A stretch of 64,000 nt of DNA, taken from Lunularia cruciata (Eukaryota; Streptophyta; Marchantiopsida; Lunulariales; Lunulariaceae). Shown here piece after piece: positions 37,561 through 48,075 of the stretch. Positions within the stretch are counted from its first letter, which is position 1. The number at the start of each line of letters is the position of its first letter. A program made the translations under genes and the position numbers. Below the pieces are notes generated by a model, which did no database searches, was not told where the DNA came from, and was given only the letters and a program-made list of their open reading frames with translations. Where the stretch lies: the NCBI GenBank assembly GCA_948567375.1, contig OX419762.1, positions 44,993,034 through 45,057,033 on the forward strand, given 5' to 3'.

Positions 37561-38607
37561 TTGTGGTTTTTGTGGATAAGCTTAATAAGCAAATCCATTT
37601 GGCACCAACTGTTGATATTGTGGATGCTCCAACCTTGGTGCAACTCTACTTCAATAATGTAGATCCAAACATCATGGGATGCCATGTGTACTCATCTCCG
37701 ACCATGATCCTTGCTTCACCGGAAAGTTTTGGCAAGCCCTCTTCCAAATACTTGGCACCAAGCTTGCTTTATCCACAACCTATCATCCTCAAACTGATGG
37801 AAAAATTGAATGTAAAAATTGCACTTTGGAAGATATGATTTGTGCCTTTTTCAACATTCACCATACCAATTGGGATGAATGTCTTGCAGCTACAAAGTTT
37901 GCATACAACAATTCTAAACATGCAAGCACCGGATTCTCTCCTTTCTTTCTCAATTTTGGCCAAGATCCACTTGTCCTAGATTCTCTTCTTGCTCCTCTTC
38001 CATCTCAAGTCCCTCATACTTCAACCTTCTTGACCACCATATCCAAATCTCTCCAACAAGCCAAATCTCATCTCCTTGTTGCTCAGAATCATCAAAAACA
38101 ATATGCGGACCACCATTGTCATGATCTCACCTTTGAAGTCGGTGATAAAGTCATGCTATCCTCTAGTTATCTACCCCTCCCACTTGATATCCAAGTTTGT
38201 AAACTTACCCCTAATTGGATAGGACCTTTTGATGTCACCCAAATTGTCTCTCTTGTTGCTTATCAACTTGCCTTGCCTTGTCATATGTGCATCCATCTTG
38301 TCTTTCATATTTTCAAGTTGAAACCCTTTATTTCTAACCCTCTTCCTTCTCCTTTTGAGTCCAACCTCCTCCTTCTCCTATCCCTATCAATGATCATGAG
38401 GAGTAAAAAGTTGATTGTATCCTTGCACGTCGCCACATCCAACAAGGATGTTGCCAACATACGGAATACAAGGTCCTTTGCAAAGGGTATCCCCTTCATG
38501 ATGCCACATGGGAACCTCTTTCTCACCTCAAGAATGCACATATGGCTATCTAGGAGTTTGAAGCTTCAATGGCAACGAGGACATCACCAACTAGCAATGG
38601 GGGAATA
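37561..38607 (+). pseudogene. Z2 integrase core and chromodomain
   Basis: 318 codons are open at 37679-38635, the longest open frame in the window, covering the second catalytic Asp (SDHDPCF), the Glu region (HPQTDGKIE, intact) and the C-terminal domain (VGDKVMLSSS). The chromodomain continues in another frame at 38388-38540 (VDCILARRH, EYKVLCKGYP, TWEPL). The conserved Trp of the WKGY core is Cys here. Confidence 0.85.
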
Positions 38608-39049
38608 TGTAATAGTATGGAGTTTAGCGACATAGTTAGTAAGGCTCATGAAGTAAAGAATAAGCCAAATTAGCCTAGAATATTCCAAAAGCATCTAGAA
38701 AGCTTATAGGGAAGCTTCATGACTAGTTAACTTGCGCTCCAAGCAGGTAGCTTCTATTAGGAAGCTTCTATCAGGAAGCTTCTAGAAGCTTCTAACTAGT
38801 TTAGCATGCATGCATGCAAGTAGGCGGCTTCTAGAAGGAAGCTTCTTGAGAAGCTTCCTAGTTAACTTGGCTTGCACTCTAAGAAAGCGGCTCAAGGAAG
38901 CATCTTGAGAAGCTTCTCAAGGACCTTGTATGATACCTATAAATACCAAAGCCAAAGCTCATGCTAGGCATTTGGAGTTTTCCTTCATTCAAGTGTCCCA
39001 ATGTGAGTTTCCATTCTCCTATTTCTCTCCTTGGTCTTGGTCTTTTACA
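38608..39049 (+). mobile_element. Z2 3' LTR
   Basis: TGTAATAGTATGG to TCTTTTACA, 442 bp, with GAA/TTC clusters; one cluster contains a small extra tandem copy near 38750-38790. Confidence 0.92.
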
Positions 39050-39900
39050 ATAAAAGTGGGAGGAGGAAGAGGAAGAGTATGCAAAAAAGGAGGAAGATAA
39101 ATGCACAATTAATTGCTATAAATGGGGAGCTAGAAGGCAATCTGATGAGAGTGTTGATAGACCCTGGAGCAAAAGAGGATTTCTTGTCTCACTCTATTGC
39201 AATAAGGTTGGGAATGGAACTAGAGAAGGATGAGAAGGGCAAAGTAGAGTTACATAATGGTCAAACAAAGATGATTGAATTATTACTTAAAAAAGTAATA
39301 CTCTTTGTAGGAGGGTATGAAGAAGCAATTGAGTGGTGAGTGATATAACTAGCTTGTTATGATGCAATCTTAGGTATGTAGTGGATGGAGCACTACAACT
39401 CTATGGTGGATTGGAGAAAGAAAGTAGTGAAACTAGTCAATGCAAGATATTTGGGATACAAGGATACAAGGATACAAGGATTAAAGGATATATTTGGGAT
39501 ACAAAGGCAAGAGCTGCCTTTGTATGTTGTAAGGACCACATCTATTGGTAAGACAAATAAATGTTTCATGGGTTTAATAAGATAATTCCAAAGTGCCCAA
39601 CATAATGGACAAATTCTTGAGAAATTGAAAGATGTGGTCAACAAGTTCCAAGATGTCCTTTTGGATGAATTACCCATAGGTTTACTACCAAAAAGGAGAG
39701 TAGATCATAAAATTGAGATACTTCACGGGAAGACACCTCCTTATAAGGCCCCATATTGACTATCATCTCATGAGTTGGAGGAATGTAAGGCCCAAATCAA
39801 GGATATGTTTCAAAGGGGTTTATCCAACCTAACATATCATCATATGGGGCTCTTGTATTGTTTGTAAAGAAGAAGGATAGAACAATGTGCATGTGCATTG
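39050..39900 (+). pseudogene. Y4 protease and RT start
   Basis: 102 codons open to 39339 contain the protease active site LIDPGAKEDFLS (DPGA at 39160-39171; Ser changed to Pro after the catalytic Asp). Then a linker and the RT lead-in DELPIGLLPKR (about 39665), with FVKKKD just before the X2 insertion. Confidence 0.8.
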
Positions 39901-40583
39901 TGTCATGCATATATACATCGCTACACAACATACATCACTATCAACATCATACACTATAGAAGCACAACTCATACATTAGTCATACATAGACTCTAAAGTG
40001 CCACAATAATCAGATTGCTTACCACTCTCAACTCAACACAACTCAGATCAGTACTTGATCTGTCACTCTAGAAACTGCCAACAACTACGCACTAATTATA
40101 GTCAAGCCACACCCACTCAAGCATAGAGAATCTAGGTGATGCTTGACGGCCTCTGTCCACCATAGCCAGGAACTTGAAGGCTCAACATCAAAGAAGTGAA
40201 CTCTCTGGAATTCACTTTGAAACTATACCCCCTGGACTTGAGCTAGCTCTAAAACCCTAATGGTCCCACTGACGGCACACTTGACGATGCAAATAGTGCC
40301 AAGTGATGATGGGCCCCACCATGAAGTCAGTACTCCAAACACAAAATCTGACCGTCAAAAAGTAGTCTCTGAGGAATTGCTGAAATAACTCGAACTACTA
40401 TTACTGGAACTCCAATGTCCGAGCAATCAAGATGCGGCACTACAAATGGCATGACAACTATTGTACGAATATACATTGCTACACAATATACATTGCTACA
40501 CAACATACATTGCTATCAACATCATACACTATAGAAGCACAACTCACACATAAGTCATACATAGACTCTAAAGTGCCACAATC
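39901..40583 (-). mobile_element. X2 3' LTR flanked on both sides by a ~105-bp repeat
   Basis: The part matching the 5' LTR is about 40008-40456. Outside it (39906-40007) and inside it (about 40470-40583) lies the same roughly 105-bp sequence (TACACAACATACAT, ATAGAAGCACAACTC, ACTCTAAAGTGCCACAAT). The outer copy is absent from the 5' LTRs of both X1 and X2, so the exact LTR limits are unsettled. Confidence 0.7.
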
Positions 40584-40591
40584 GCCCCCTA
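40584..40591 (-). promoter_or_regulatory. X2 polypurine tract
   Basis: AGGGGGCG on the minus strand, immediately upstream of TGTGGCAC of the inner repeat. Confidence 0.6.
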
Positions 40592-40748
40592 GCTGGTGGT
40601 TAGGTCCCTCTAACTCCGGATAGCCATCTACTCTAAGTATATGGTATACCCTCTAATGGGCAAAGATCAGGAGGCTGGGTGCTATGCAGCCCCATTGTTA
40701 GTCGCATGTCTGCAATCTATACCATATAAAGAATGAACTAGCTATAGG

Positions 40749-41471
40749 TCAAGTACATCTAGGACATAACCATTCTCCTTGAGGAATCACCGTGAGGGGA
40801 GGAGTCATACATGCCATATGCCATCCTCTTGAACAACTATCACACACTAATATAGTAGCAGCTCCACCAGAAGAGCCACATAACATACACCTCAAGCCTG
40901 CATGTATAAGTGCCAAGCTTGGGTCCATAGTACCATCAATGTTTGGGAGGTGGCATGGCGCACAATTGTGCACATGATCCTTCCAAACAACACCATCACA
41001 TCTTTCTAACACAAGGACTCCAGATGGCAAAACCTTGCGCACTCTCAAGATAGTGCGGCCTGTAGAAACATCAAGTGTCGTTGGTGCTGTTTGTTGTAGA
41101 TATACATAGTCGCCTGGATGAAATTGACAAATTGAGGGTCTATAACCTCCTCCTTGAATGGTAGCATAGTGTAAAGTATCTCTATTCTGAGCAATCGCCA
41201 AGTTCTCACAGGCCATTGGCATCACTCTTTGAAAGATCTCTGCCCGCTGAGAACATGCACTCATCCATACATCGAGGTCATCCAAGTCCAAAACTACAGT
41301 AGCATCTCGACAAATGGGTGTAGGTAAATCTAGATCTTGTCCATAGAGTAGAAAGTATGGAGAGAAGGATGCTAAGGAGGCTTGCCGGCTGAACCAATAG
41401 CCCATAGCCAACCAAGGTAATTGGAGATCCCAATCTCCCAATCTCCCAAGTGGCCTCTCTACAAACCACAC
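40749..41471 (-). pseudogene. X2 integrase C-terminal region with PHD finger
   Basis: 240 open codons. Residues 1-110 are the end of the integrase core and linker (FSPYFLLYGQDLD), 115-180 the SH3-like C-terminal domain (HPGDYVYLQQTAP, VLPSGVLVLE, KDHVHNCAPCHLPN), 195-240 the PHD finger, and the gene ends right after its last Cys pair. Integrase inserts the cDNA; the C-terminal module would contact chromatin. The frame is shifted relative to the upstream integrase by an 8-bp duplication (GAGATTGG twice, about 41428-41450). Confidence 0.9.
40752..40889 (-). other. PHD finger domain (C4HC3) at Pol C-terminus
   Basis: All eight zinc ligands are present with canonical spacing: CX2C, 11 residues, CX2C, 4, H, 2, C, 14, CX2C, and the conserved Trp two residues before the seventh ligand. 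The core reads ILVCDSCSRGWHMACM. PHD fingers read the N-terminal tail of histone H3. This is where the Y and Z families carry a chromodomain. Confidence 0.93.
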
Positions 41472-42350
41472 TTTTGCAATCCTCTCTTCACCGTCTGAAC
41501 CACTCTCTCTACTAAGCCATCTGCCTCAAGGTGATCTCAGGATGTAGTACAATGATCAATCAAAGCCTTGTCACACAAGACTTGAAACTCCCCCAAGAAC
41601 TTTGTACCTTGATCAATCAAAACCTCAGTTGGTGCACCAAAATGACTAAGAACTCAATCCAGGAACGAGTAAGTTGTCCCTTCACTAGACTTGTCAAGAA
41701 GTGCCACCAACTCAATCCACTTGGAGAAGTGCTCCACCATCACCAAAACATACCGATGATGTCTCACAGTCAGCGGTAAAGGTCCGGCAAAGTCCAAACT
41801 TCAACGGTAACCCAATCCCATGATAGGTAATGGGTGTAACTATGGCATAGGAGTATTGAATGATGCTCTAACTCGGTCACAAACCACACATCTGGCAACA
41901 AACTGTTGTACCTCGGTCTGCATACCACGCCACCAATAATGACTCTGGAGTAAGCTATATGTATGCTTTACTCCAAAATGTCCTAGCTCCTCATGAGCAT
42001 GACAAACCAATTGCGGTCTCTGAGATAGGAGTGGTACTACTCACACTCTACCATCCTCCCATACACGCAAAAGGTGTCCACCCTCCAATCTGAACGATTT
42101 GGCTTGTTGAAGAACACGGTCTCTCTCCTTGGCCCCAATTGTGCCACCCACAACACCAGTGCGAAGATAGTCCATCACTAAGACATCATCATGAATGTCT
42201 CGCTGAACTATAGTTATATCTTCACTCTCTGGATTTGTGACCTCAATAACTCCTCTTGTATGCGCTGAGAGAGATACCACCAAAGCCTCTGCAAATATAC
42301 ACAGAAAGGCCGATGAATGCCAACCTGGCACCATCTCCTCATCTATCTCA
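41472..42350 (-). pseudogene. X2 integrase: zinc domain and catalytic core
   Basis: HHCC zinc domain at about 41860-41990 (HEELGHFGVKHT, CVVCDRV), catalytic core with SLDFAGPLP near 41800, DQGTKF near 41610 and EADGLVERV near 41510. Single stops interrupt at TAG/TGA positions. Confidence 0.85.
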
Positions 42351-42990
42351 CCATGCCAACGTGCTCCGGTCTGATCCTGCTGGTTGGGTAATGGGTTTCT
42401 ACTCAACCCATCTGCATCACGGTTCACCAACTCCAGGTTTGTGAACAACCGTGAAATCATACTCCTGTAAAATCAAAGCCCATCTTGCAAGCTTCCCTGA
42501 AAGCTTGTCGGACTCCATCAACCACTTCAGTGGTTGATGATCAGTGATGAGAGTGAAGGGGTTACCAAATAGGTAACATCGGAAATGTGTTACTGCCCAA
42601 ACTGCTGCCAAGCACTCTCTCTCATATGAACTATACTTTGCCTCCGCTGAATTGTTGGAGCAACTAGCATAGGCCACCACAAACTCCTTCTCCTCATCAT
42701 CATGCTGGGTGAGCACCACTCCAAGCCCAACATACTCCAATCAGTGTGAACCTAAAATGGTCGTCCCCTGATTGGTCTCCTCAAAATAGGAGCAGATGTC
42801 AACCCCTCCTTGAGCTCTATAAAAGCTCTCTCCTGCTCATCTCCCCAACACCACTCTTGTGTAAGCTTGGTCAGCTTTGTCAAGGCCTTGGTAATGGCAC
42901 TAAATCCTCTAACATAGCAACAATAGAAGTTTGCCAACCCAAGGAATGCTTGCACTCTGCTCACATCTATAGGCCAAGGAATACGTGCAA
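42351..42990 (-). pseudogene. X2 RNase H
   Basis: Thumb and connection (AFLGLANFYCCYV, 42900-42960) then RNase H (LGVVLTQHDDEEKEF, 42640-42725; YERECLAAVWAV about 42580-42620; TDHQPLKWLMES about 42500-42540; DADGLSRNP near 42400). It degrades the RNA strand of the RNA/DNA hybrid. Stops separate the open parts 42417-42740 and 42041-42460. Confidence 0.88.
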
Positions 42991-43870
42991 TAGCCTCCAC
43001 CTTGGTCTATTAAACACCAAGTCCTCCGAAGTAGATAGAGTGACCCAAATACTCAACCTGCTCATGGAAGAACCTACACTTCCCAAGATGTAATTTGAGT
43101 CCATGAGATCTCAACCTCTCAAACACCTCCAACAATTGTCTCTCATGCTCCTCCACAGTTGTGCTATAAACCAAAATGTCATGAATATAACACCGAGCAA
43201 AATCCAATCCAGCTAGGATCCTATCCATGACCCTCTGGAACTTAGCAGGAGCATTCTTTAACCCAAATGGTAAGAACCTCCATTGATATAACACATCCTT
43301 GCCGTGATGATCAATAGCCCAAAATGCTATCTTGGACTTATCCTCCTCCTTGGTCGGCAACTGATGATATCCCGCTCGAAGATCCAAAGTACCAAAGACC
43401 TTTGCATGCCCAATTGCATCAAAAATCTCCTCCGCTGTAAGCATGGCATACCGATCAGCCCTGGTTTGTTGGTTGATAGGACGGTAATCTCCATACATCT
43501 GCCTATTTGTATAGTTGCCATGCATATCCTTCTTGGCTGGCATCACTGTCGTTGATGTATACTCTCTATATGAAATCTCCACTAAACCGACCTCAAAAAG
43601 GTCACTACTCCGGCTCTGAATCAATGTCCTCTCCATATCACTATATTGATAAGGACGTCAGAAAACTAGTGTGTTGCTAGTCAGCTCAATCCGTATACCA
43701 AGTCCCTTTAGAGCACCCAAATCCTTCATACTAAAGGCAAAACAACTTGTGTGACTCCTCAAGAACCTCCAAACCCTCAGTCTTTCCTCTCTAGTAAGCT
43801 TGGGTCTGAGATTTGGCTCCCAAGTATCCTCTATAACTGTAGTAGGAGTGGAAGACGTACTGACTGATTG
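42991..43870 (-). pseudogene. X2 reverse transcriptase
   Basis: 208 open codons (43010-43636): GDYRPINQQT, DLRAGYHQLP, FLPFGLKNAPAKFQRVMD, and the catalytic loop YIHDILVYS (about 43167-43193), where the first Asp of the usual DD pair is His. Lead-in with a spacer to 43870. It copies element RNA into DNA. Confidence 0.9.
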
Positions 43871-44203
43871 CTACATTGGTCTCTTGGGAGCAATAGTGTC
43901 ATGCTCCCGACCACTAGAGGTCCCAACCTTTGTGTGAAAAACTCCCTCCACTCTGGCTACAAGGTCCACATGTCCTCTAGCTGCATCCCATGTGGACCAA
44001 AGGTGTAATCCAAGTAGCCCACACTCACCTGAATGGACTCCAAGTTGACCACTCTCCCTAGTAGCTATTGGATGTGTCCCAAGAATACCATGTCTACTCG
44101 GTCCATCGCCCCCAACATGTGCCTGAATTGTCTTGATAGGTACAGGGCTCACAAGTGTCCAAGTGGTAATGCCTATCAAGCGCATCCTACGCTGCTCTGC
44201 CAA
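43871..44203 (-). pseudogene. X2 spacer between methyltransferase and RT
   Basis: Open in the same frame as the end of the methyltransferase (open stretch 43871-44353). Gly-rich and His-rich, no recognised domain; ends KRPM before the RT lead-in. Confidence 0.5.
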
Positions 44204-45205
44204 GCCAAAGCTCACAATCCAGGTCAAACAGTTCAGGTCCATAGCGTGATCTAACACGTGACGCTTGGATGCCTCTGACATTGCTAGAATAGCAGTAATA
44301 CCGATGCAAAAACCCATTGCCCGCTCTCTCTCATCAACGTTAGGCTCCACCAACTGCTATAACTGTGAGTCCCAAACAAGTCCAAGTCCTCCCTCTCAAA
44401 AAGCATGAGAGCCTGGGAAACTCATGAGTGTGGGAAATGCAGCTCTTGGTTGTCCAACTAGGTTCACCACTACCATAGGTGACCTATTAGCCACTACCAC
44501 TGTCTAAGACTGACGCCCAACATCCAAGATATCATCAACAAGAATGTGGTCTAGTCGCTGAATCCCATCATAAGCACACTATAGAACCTCTTTGGATAAG
44601 AGGTTTGACCACCAAAGACAAAGACGATGAGCACATGATCCCACTCTGGCTGCATCTAACAATATAGCAGGTCCCATCCAAGAATGGACCTGATGTGTAC
44701 TCGCCACCACTCTAGTGCGAGAATCACCCATCAAAGGAATGTTCTCCAAAAGGTAAGCTGGAGAAACAAACTAATGAACTTGGAGATGTTGTAATATCCA
44801 TAACATCTCCCAAAACACACCAGAATGAGGATCTTGAAGACCCAACCATGGCCCGCACGTGTATGTCCCTAACATGGCCATCCAAAAATCACCAAGTGAA
44901 TAGGCCCATGTCTCTCTAGGTCATGCGCCCCCAGTAAGGAAATGTCTCATGGTAGGGCCTTCTGGTAACCTTTGACTGTTGACATCAGTAATAACTTTGG
45001 ATACCGATAGGCCAAGTGTGCCACATGATGTAGAGAGACTTGCCTAGTAGTCTCATGTCTCTCTACATAAAAGTACCTATGTACTCGTATACCTGCATGT
45101 AATACCACAACTAGTCTGGTGCTGATCCTACCAAACAACTCTAATAGGCATATCCCCTCTACTAGATACTGCCAAGCAATGAGTGTGGTATCCAGGGGGT
45201 CAAAG
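44204..45205 (-). pseudogene. X2 C5 cytosine methyltransferase domain, DNMT3-like
   Basis: In order: motif I LFGRISTR (45115-45138, binds S-adenosylmethionine), FYVER (motif II), LVIFGWPC (motif IV with catalytic Cys, 44872-44883), GLQDPHSGVFWE, LLENIP (motif VI, 44735-44746), LLDAARVG then AHRLCLWW (44609-44632, compare AHRARYFW of DNMT3), DERERAMGF (44309-44335) and the C-terminal NCLTWIVSFG (44204-44233). The order and the block DA..AHR..WW..N, with an E-x-G-F block near the end, fit DNMT3/DRM-type de novo enzymes best. A TAG stop follows the catalytic Cys directly (44869-44871) and one base is lost near 44845, so it is dead. It lies between protease and RT. Confidence 0.87.
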
Positions 45206-45741
45206 CAATTGCCTCTGGATGCTCATCCTCACACTCATCTCCTGATGGTATGAAGGCTCTGCTCCAAGCCTGCTACACCAATTGATTTGCATGCTACTGC
45301 AATGCCTCCTCTAAACTCCAATGGAACATCCAAGGTGGATGGAACAATCCCACTCGTACTCCAAAGCCAAGTGATCTCCTCTGGTACTGGAGTATCCTCT
45401 GCATGGGCGTTCCCCTCCAACAAGTCACCAGGCCAAGTAACTGCACCACTAAAAGCTAAAACTGATGCTGCTATGGTCCCGAATTGTAGTGAGCCAAGAC
45501 TGCCACTACTAAAGCGTACTGGTAGGTGACATACCCGTCCCTCATCAGATTGCCAACCAGGTCTATAAGAGGCTGTCTCCTCCCAATATTCAATGTTGAA
45601 ACCCATGGGGTATAACACTGCTCCTCCAACTAGCACATCATATGACTCAGCTATTGTCGTAATAGCTTGAGCTCTCACCACCGAGCTATCAGTTGGATGA
45701 CCAGGCTGAACCTAGACAACAAGCTCTCCACGTGTGATGTA
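45206..45741 (-). pseudogene. X2 domain of unknown function between protease and methyltransferase
   Basis: 148 open codons at 45235-45681. Contains VLVGGAVLYPMGF, then a Trp- and Glu-bearing stretch (EYWEETASYRPGW), EGRVCHLPVRF and a Pro/Glu-rich tail. It may be the end of the protease fold and an extension of the methyltransferase N-terminus. No family recognised. Confidence 0.5.
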
Positions 45742-46026
45742 CTATGTCAAACCACCACCTAGAGATGTCTGGATCTGAAATGGACACCTCTCCACATTGG
45801 TCTTCTGTAACTCCATACCAACAATTGCCGCCTTTCCCAACATAAAGGGCTGCGCACCAGAGTCTAACAAGACTCTATGTGGTGTATAGACCTTCCCTAA
45901 AGGTCCCACCAAACAAAAAATCCCCCTCTGGTTATCCAATAGGACAACACCACATGTGAACCGTGCTCTCTCAAAGGCCGGTCTAGCTAGCAACTCCTCC
46001 AGTCTAGCCGCTACTGCCTGCCACAA
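45742..46026 (-). pseudogene. X2 aspartic protease
   Basis: 95 open codons. The active site is VLLDSGAQPFML (about 45842-45877), the canonical DSGA form, with GMELQK downstream. A preceding Arg/Glu-rich helix links it to Gag. Confidence 0.85.
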
Positions 46027-48075
46027 ACCATTGGTTGCTGAACGGTCCCATGCTCCTCAACCAAGTCAGCTCCACTACCAACCACCTCTGCTCTAGTAGT
46101 AGGAACTGCACCATCCCTACTCTCACACAGAGTGGGAGCCAACCGGAACATTGGGGCTGGGTCAACTCCTAATGTAAACATGTCATTGGCTGAAAACAAA
46201 GGATGCCGTATAATCAGCTAAGCCACCCCCAACATCATGCTAGACTCAATTTTTGTAGTAGTAGGTGGTTGAGTAGTAGGTAGTCTATCATGTACTCCAT
46301 CACCACCTACCACACTTGCACTGGGACGTCTAGGAACCATGGATGTTGTCTGCAATGCCTCAGATAGCATGAAAGACTGGGGAAGTCTGACTTGTCTCCC
46401 AACTTCTCCTCTCTATGGGTCCAACTCCACTGATGCTCCTCTAGACTCTGGAGCACGTACTGCACTCTTAGTCATTGCTACAGATGCATCCACCTGTGCT
46501 GCTTTGCACATGAAGTCCAAAGCATCTCTATCACTAGCATATGCGGTGGAAGCCTTAGCACCCGAATCTGATCTCCTCTGAGCAATCGCCATACTAGCCA
46601 ATCTTTGCTCCAACTGCTCAATCAAAGTAGCCATAACTGTGTTAGAAGTAAGGGCAGGTACTGCACTCCTACTAGGTGTAGATCCTCTACCACCACCTCT
46701 ACCACCTCGTCCTCCATGAACTGGAGCTCCTCTACTACCTGCCATAGCAGCCCTACCACTTTGTAACTCCGGGTGTAAGTCAAAACACCGGTCACTAGTG
46801 TGACCAAATCAGTAGCAATGGTGACACTGCCTCTATGATGGCTGTGATGCACCTGAGGTATCAAGTCCACTACCTTGAGTACACTCTCTCTGATGGTGAG
46901 GTCCACCACAAGTCCAACAAGCAACACCACCACTCACTGGCTGCTGCTGACCTGAAAATGAGGGTAAGGGTCTAACTCCACTCGCTCTCCACTTGCCCTC
47001 CACCATGTTGGCCTTCCACTCGCTCCATAGGATATGGGCTGTCCACCCTATCCTCAAAAACCAACTGAGCGTGGTGCACTCTGCTGCACTCTAGAAGAAG
47101 TCACAACCGTGGATTAGGTCTCCCTACCAAATCTAGATGTCACCACTCTCTCCTCCACCATGTTGAGCTCAATACGCTCAACCAAACCAAAGACCACTAC
47201 CAAAGTAGGCCAAGTAGCCTATAACAACGTAGCATCACAAACTTTATGTCGCAACTCCATGTCCAATATCCCATACCAAAATAGGACTGCCTGGGTCTCA
47301 ATAACTCCTTGAGTGAAACTAATCAGCCGCCTCAAGCTAGTGTATGCCTTGCATAGGCTCTATCCAGCCTTCTGTTGGAACTCCTGCAAGCTCCTCAACT
47401 TGTCAGTCCACACTCCCTGGTAGTTCTGCCTCAAACACAAGAAGAACTCCACCATGGGGTTAAACCTCGGTACCACACCACCTCTTGCAGCGGTACCTCC
47501 ACTCGTAGTAGCACTATCTCCAGCTAGTGCACCTCCACTAGCTCCACCCACACTACTTGAGCTAGAACTCGTAGGTACAGCCGATCTACTCCTGGCCACC
47601 AAGCCTAAAGTGATGGAGACATAGTGTAGAGACCAATACTGTCTCTATAACTCAATCTCCTCCAAATGAGCTCTCTTGAACTCATGGTAGTCATCCATCG
47701 GTGGACCCTCTAAGTGCTAAAACGACCCCTTCCATGCCATGAAGGGTGTTAACAAAGTCGGGTTCCACATCTACTACAGATCACACCAACTATCAAACTC
47801 CTAAATGAAGTCATCCAACTCAATGGTACCCACTTTACCAAGTAACGCCTAGGGCCTTTGGAGGCCCCATAAATCTTGTCCATGTCCCACAATAACGGTG
47901 CAAACACACCAAGTGCACTCTCAACTGAATCAGCTCCTGTGTCAAACTCCAACTTAGAGTCAATCTCCTCCCTCATTGGGACTTGAGATACAGGCTGATA
48001 TTGAGCACCACTCTAAGTAAACCCATTGCATACTACAAGGCTAACTCCTCTGGAATCTCCAAAGAACTCCATCAT
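46027..48075 (-). pseudogene. X2 Gag with two zinc knuckles
   Basis: Start at 48075 (MMEFFGDSRGVS). An acidic N-terminus, then a Ser/Gly/Ala-rich stretch (47400-47600), the Gag core, knuckle 1 CWTCGGPHHQREC (46881-46919), knuckle 2 of CX2CX4HX4C form (46785-46826, with one stop inside), a Gly/Arg-rich stretch GGRGGRGGGRG (46680-46720) and a coiled-coil-like segment (LIEQLEQRLASM). Binds and packages RNA. Confidence 0.85.

Larger units (their letters stand above)
33461..39049 (+). mobile_element. Z2: nearly complete Z element
   Basis: 5' LTR 33461-33867 (first six bases missing), primer site 33869-33880, Gag, protease, RT, RNase H, integrase, chromodomain, 3' LTR 38608-39049. ATAAA follows the right end; the left partner is absent because the left end is fused to Z3. 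Coding is broken by stops and frameshifts, and LTRs are clearly more diverged than in Z1. Confidence 0.92.

Noticed and set aside
38635-38700. 318-codon frame at 37679-38635 as an intact host gene
   Set aside because: Its content is integrase core and C-terminal domain of Z2, and the last part is out of frame with the chromodomain.
42746-43093. Plus-strand open frame antisense to X2 RT and RNase H
   Set aside because: A shadow of the minus-strand Pol; no domain on the plus strand.
46339-46581. Plus-strand open frame rich in Ser/Ala
   Set aside because: Antisense of X2 Gag; composition explained by the minus-strand gene.
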